Shown here in pieces: positions 61,996 to 64,000 of a DNA stretch of 64,000 nucleotides (positions within the stretch are counted from its first letter, which is position 1; each line of letters opens with the position of its first letter). Origin of the DNA: JAGWAJ01 sp965215155 (GTDB lineage: Bacteria; Acidobacteriota; Vicinamibacteria; Vicinamibacterales; UBA8438); contig CBDCCY010000004.1 in assembly GCA_965215155.1 (NCBI GenBank), positions 1,922,001 to 1,986,000 of the forward strand, in the 5' to 3' direction. Position numbers and translations under genes: made by a program. The notes under the pieces were generated by a model, which did not search any database, was not told the DNA's origin, and worked only from the letters and a program-made list of their open reading frames with translations.

Positions 61996-62599
61996 CGAGA
62001 CGAACCACGCCGGCAACCGACGTGTCAAGCCTTGCGGCTCCTCCACTTCGTTCCGGCTCTTCGAGTGACACGCCGGCCACCGGCGCGGTCTTGAGCGCTT
62101 ACGGCCGAACGCGGGCGTCCGGCCCTCGACGGACCGGAGCCCACTACGTCCTCGAACCCGCCGCCGAACACGCCAGCCCCGAGCCGGGTACAGCCGATCC
62201 AGCGACGCCGGATCCGGGCAGCGGAACCGACAGCAAGCCTCATGCCACCGATCCAGATCGGGACGGCGGCGGTCACGGCGATCGCCGGGAATCAGCAGGC
62301 GGCGGTCGTGACGGAGATCAGGTACAGGATGGGAGTCGAGGTCACGGAGCGGGACGGGGACGGAGACGGGCAACCGAACGAGGCTGTGATCAGCCCTGCC
62401 GCCCGATCACAACAAGACGGAGGCCCGAACTTACACCAGATATGCCGCACGAGAGGTGTAAGCAGCCCCGGAGTCTCAAATTACACCCCCAGTCACACCT
62501 GAGCTTACAACCCCGCACCCGATAAGTCCTTGCATATCAACCACATCCCACCACAACACACCACCCCCACGTGCAGAGAAAAGAGACAGGGGGAAGGTA
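61996..62599. other. 600 bp without a recognised gene
   Basis: Between the island gene and the palindrome at 62600. Frames are short. From 62440 to 62600 the DNA is less GC-rich and contains several GGTGTAA/TTACACC-like words (GAGGTGTAAGC, AATTACACCCCC) that could be binding sites. No RNA gene seen. Confidence 0.4.
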
Positions 62600-62682
62600 G
62601 GGGAGCGACCCACCGGAAACCGGCCGGTTTCCGGACCCGGCCGGTGTTCCTCCGTCACACCTGCCGCGCCGGGTCGCTCCCC
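62600..62682. repeat. Nested inverted repeat at the edge of the glycosyltransferase
   Basis: Outer arms GGGGAGCGACCC (62600-62611) and GGGTCGCTCCCC (62671-62682) are perfect complements. Inside lies a 22-base perfect palindrome at 62613-62634 (core GGAAACCGGCCGGTTTCC). It could be the end of a mobile element, a strong terminator for the minus-strand gene, or an attachment site. Confidence 0.65.
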
Positions 62683-64000
62683 ATCGAATTGTCCCTGCGG
62701 GAAGGCGGACTGCCGTTGTCACGGTCGCACTGGCCGCCGGTGCTTGCCTGCAATGTCCACGCGGCGAGCCGTCGGGGCAGCCGTTCGGGGCGCCGGGTCG
62801 CCAGCAGGATCGACACCAAGGGCGGCCGTGCGTCGCCGAGTTGCCGGGCGCGCGCCTGCAGCGAATGGTTCCGCAGAGCCGCGCGGCGCATCCTGATGCT
62901 GAGCAACTCGCGCCGGCCGAGGTCGGCGCCGCTCACTCCGGTGACCATCAGGTCATGGAGGTCGGCGCCGAGCAGCGGCCGAAGCCCCGGCCCTCCATCG
63001 GCCAGATGCACCACCGCGCCGGTGGCGGCCACGCGAGCCAGGTGGCCGGCCCGCGTGACCGCGCCGGCGTGGAACGCCTGCACGTCCTCCACGTGATGAC
63101 ACCGGCGGAGCCTGAGCGAATCGTGCCGGTGCACGATGCGGTGCGCCTCGGCGCCGGGCGGCAGTAGTGTAGTCGGTCCCAGCGCCGCCACCTCATCCCC
63201 GGCGGCGCGCGGCCATCCGAGCGGGTTGTATCTCGACGGATCGAAGGCGGGCACGACACTCTGGCACGGCGCCTCCGGCGGTTTCGATGCGCTCCGCATC
63301 GGCGTGTTCCGAGCCGACCGACCCCGTAGCGGTTTGCCCGGTTTCCAGACGAGCCGCAGCCGTCGGTTCCGTATCCAGTGCCGGAAATGCGCCCAGGCCA
63401 CCTGTCGCTTTCTGGCTGTCCGCCACCGAACCACATATTTCAGGAACGACGATCTCCTGTTCTCCACATTCAGCAACGGACGTGCCAGGAAACCGCGTGC
63501 TTGACTTCCCCCCACGCCGGCCAACCACTTCAGGAACAACCATGCCTCCCGATAGTCGTGGACGTTCCTCGCCCGGGATCGCAAGCGCTCCCACCTCGTG
63601 GGATAGCCGACCGGATCCGGCGGCGCCGTCCACCCCGCGCCGGCCCTCAGCTTCAGGGCTTCCGGGGAAAGCGCCCGTGCATCGCCGAAATCGGCGGGGC
63701 TGCCTCCCGCACGGCGCGCACGATGGAGAGCCCATGCCCGCGTGATCGAAACCCGGCTCCCGTCGGGGAGAACCGCAGCCGCGGTGACCGCGCTTCGGAG
63801 CTTTGCGCGCAGGCGATGCACCAAGTCCCTGGTGGACACGGTGGCGGGCAGCGTGACGTGGAACGATGCTGCGGCAAACTCGTCGAGAGCGGAGCGGGTG
63901 GGGGCGACGCGTACTCGCGGGTCCGGATCGAATACGTTCCGGAGCCACGCCAGCCGTTCGTCATCCTCGTTCATCGGCGTTTCGATGCGCACCACCAAAT
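62655..64000 (-). CDS. Glycosyltransferase-like protein, runs past the window edge
   Basis: The minus-strand frame is open to the right edge, so the N-terminus is outside or at the TTG 63998. Visible text: AAASFHVTLPATVSTRDLVHRLRAKLRSAV, SRVSITRAWALHRARRAGG, VAALGPTTLLPPGAEAHRIVHRHDSLRLRR, AAALRNHSLQARARQLGDARPPLVSILLATRRPERL. The last phrase is the start of a GT-A (family 2) glycosyltransferase domain that should continue for over 200 residues. Here it turns into arginine/serine-rich text and stops at 62655, inside the inverted repeat. The enzyme has thus lost its catalytic domain and is probably inactive. It would have acted in surface polysaccharide synthesis. Confidence 0.65.
   Translation of the reverse strand, partial: LVVRIETPMNEDDERLAWLRNVFDPDPRVRVAPTRSALDEFAAASFHVTLPATVSTRDLVHRLRAKLRSAVTAAAVLPDGSRVSITRAWALHRARRAGGSPADFGDARALSPEALKLRAGAGWTAPPDPVGYPTRWERLRSRARNVHDYREAWLFLKWLAGVGGSQARGFLARPLLNVENRRSSFLKYVVRWRTARKRQVAWAHFRHWIRNRRLRLVWKPGKPLRGRSARNTPMRSASKPPEAPCQSVVPAFDPSRYNPLGWPRAAGDEVAALGPTTLLPPGAEAHRIVHRHDSLRLRRCHHVEDVQAFHAGAVTRAGHLARVAATGAVVHLADGGPGLRPLLGADLHDLMVTGVSGADLGRRELLSIRMRRAALRNHSLQARARQLGDARPPLVSILLATRRPERLPRRLAAWTLQASTGGQCDRDNGSPPSRRDNSMGSDPARQV

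Noticed and set aside
1..64000. tRNA and rRNA genes
   Set aside because: I looked for T-arm-like words and conserved rRNA stretches and found none that fold convincingly; a covariance-model scan was not possible.

Overview
This is a GC-rich bacterial chromosome segment. It carries several ECF sigma factor / membrane Ser-Thr kinase pairs, a TonB-dependent receptor, a pyrroloquinoline-quinone (PQQ) dehydrogenase, a TRAP transporter and a cadherin-like outer-membrane adhesin. That gene set would fit Acidobacteriota (Vicinamibacteria-like) or a similar soil or symbiont lineage. There is no rRNA or taxonomic marker here, so the assignment is weak. The dominant theme is genome decay by mobile elements: many ordinary genes are broken, and most breaks can be traced in the sequence.

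Layout. 1-5 kb: end of an outer-membrane barrel protein, a membrane protein of unknown function, a DNA methyltransferase tail, and a 3'-truncated TonB receptor with a second receptor remnant upstream. 5-9 kb: sigma factor plus kinase (pair 1, intact). 9-10 kb: two inverted response-regulator tails and a HigBA-type toxin-antitoxin operon with a palindromic operator. 10-13 kb: fused TRAP permease. 12.7-18 kb: sigma factor plus kinase (pair 2), the kinase split by a group II intron whose removal restores the reading frame. 18.6-27 kb: adhesin, DUF1330 protein, DASS anion transporter, and a histidine kinase fused to a DNA-binding response regulator. 27.3-34.7 kb: a multicopper oxidase gene shattered by a second group II intron and by one of two identical 1,867-bp elements of an unusual mobile family, then an IS630 remnant. 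34.8-40 kb: M4 metallopeptidase, PIN-like/DUF433 toxin-antitoxin pair, PQQ-type propeller protein, beta/gamma-crystallin lipoprotein.

40-48.9 kb holds pair 3 (kinase plus sigma) on the minus strand. Its sigma gene is cut by an IS66-type element with an exact 8-bp target duplication. The IS66 transposase is itself cut by a recombinase-in-trio (RIT) element with long terminal inverted repeats. 49-52.5 kb: two repeat-built coiled-coil proteins, a HEPN-domain gene pair and a fourth sigma-factor tail. 52.5-57.3 kb: PQQ alcohol dehydrogenase, a second, 3'-truncated copy of the 29.6-kb group II intron, and a trypsin-like protease with a small partner. 58-62 kb: a 5'-truncated DNA methyltransferase and a tyrosine integrase with a companion gene. 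62-64 kb: a nested inverted repeat and a glycosyltransferase that runs off the window.

Working logic: the sigma/kinase pairs are probably phosphorylation-controlled ECF systems. The periplasmic and secreted proteins (PQQ enzymes, oxidase, M4 protease, adhesin, TonB receptor) suit an organism that degrades and oxidises organic matter. The nested, datable insertions (RIT in IS66 in sigma), the unusual 1,867-bp element and a diverged AT-rich motif at several gene breakpoints are the most noteworthy observations.
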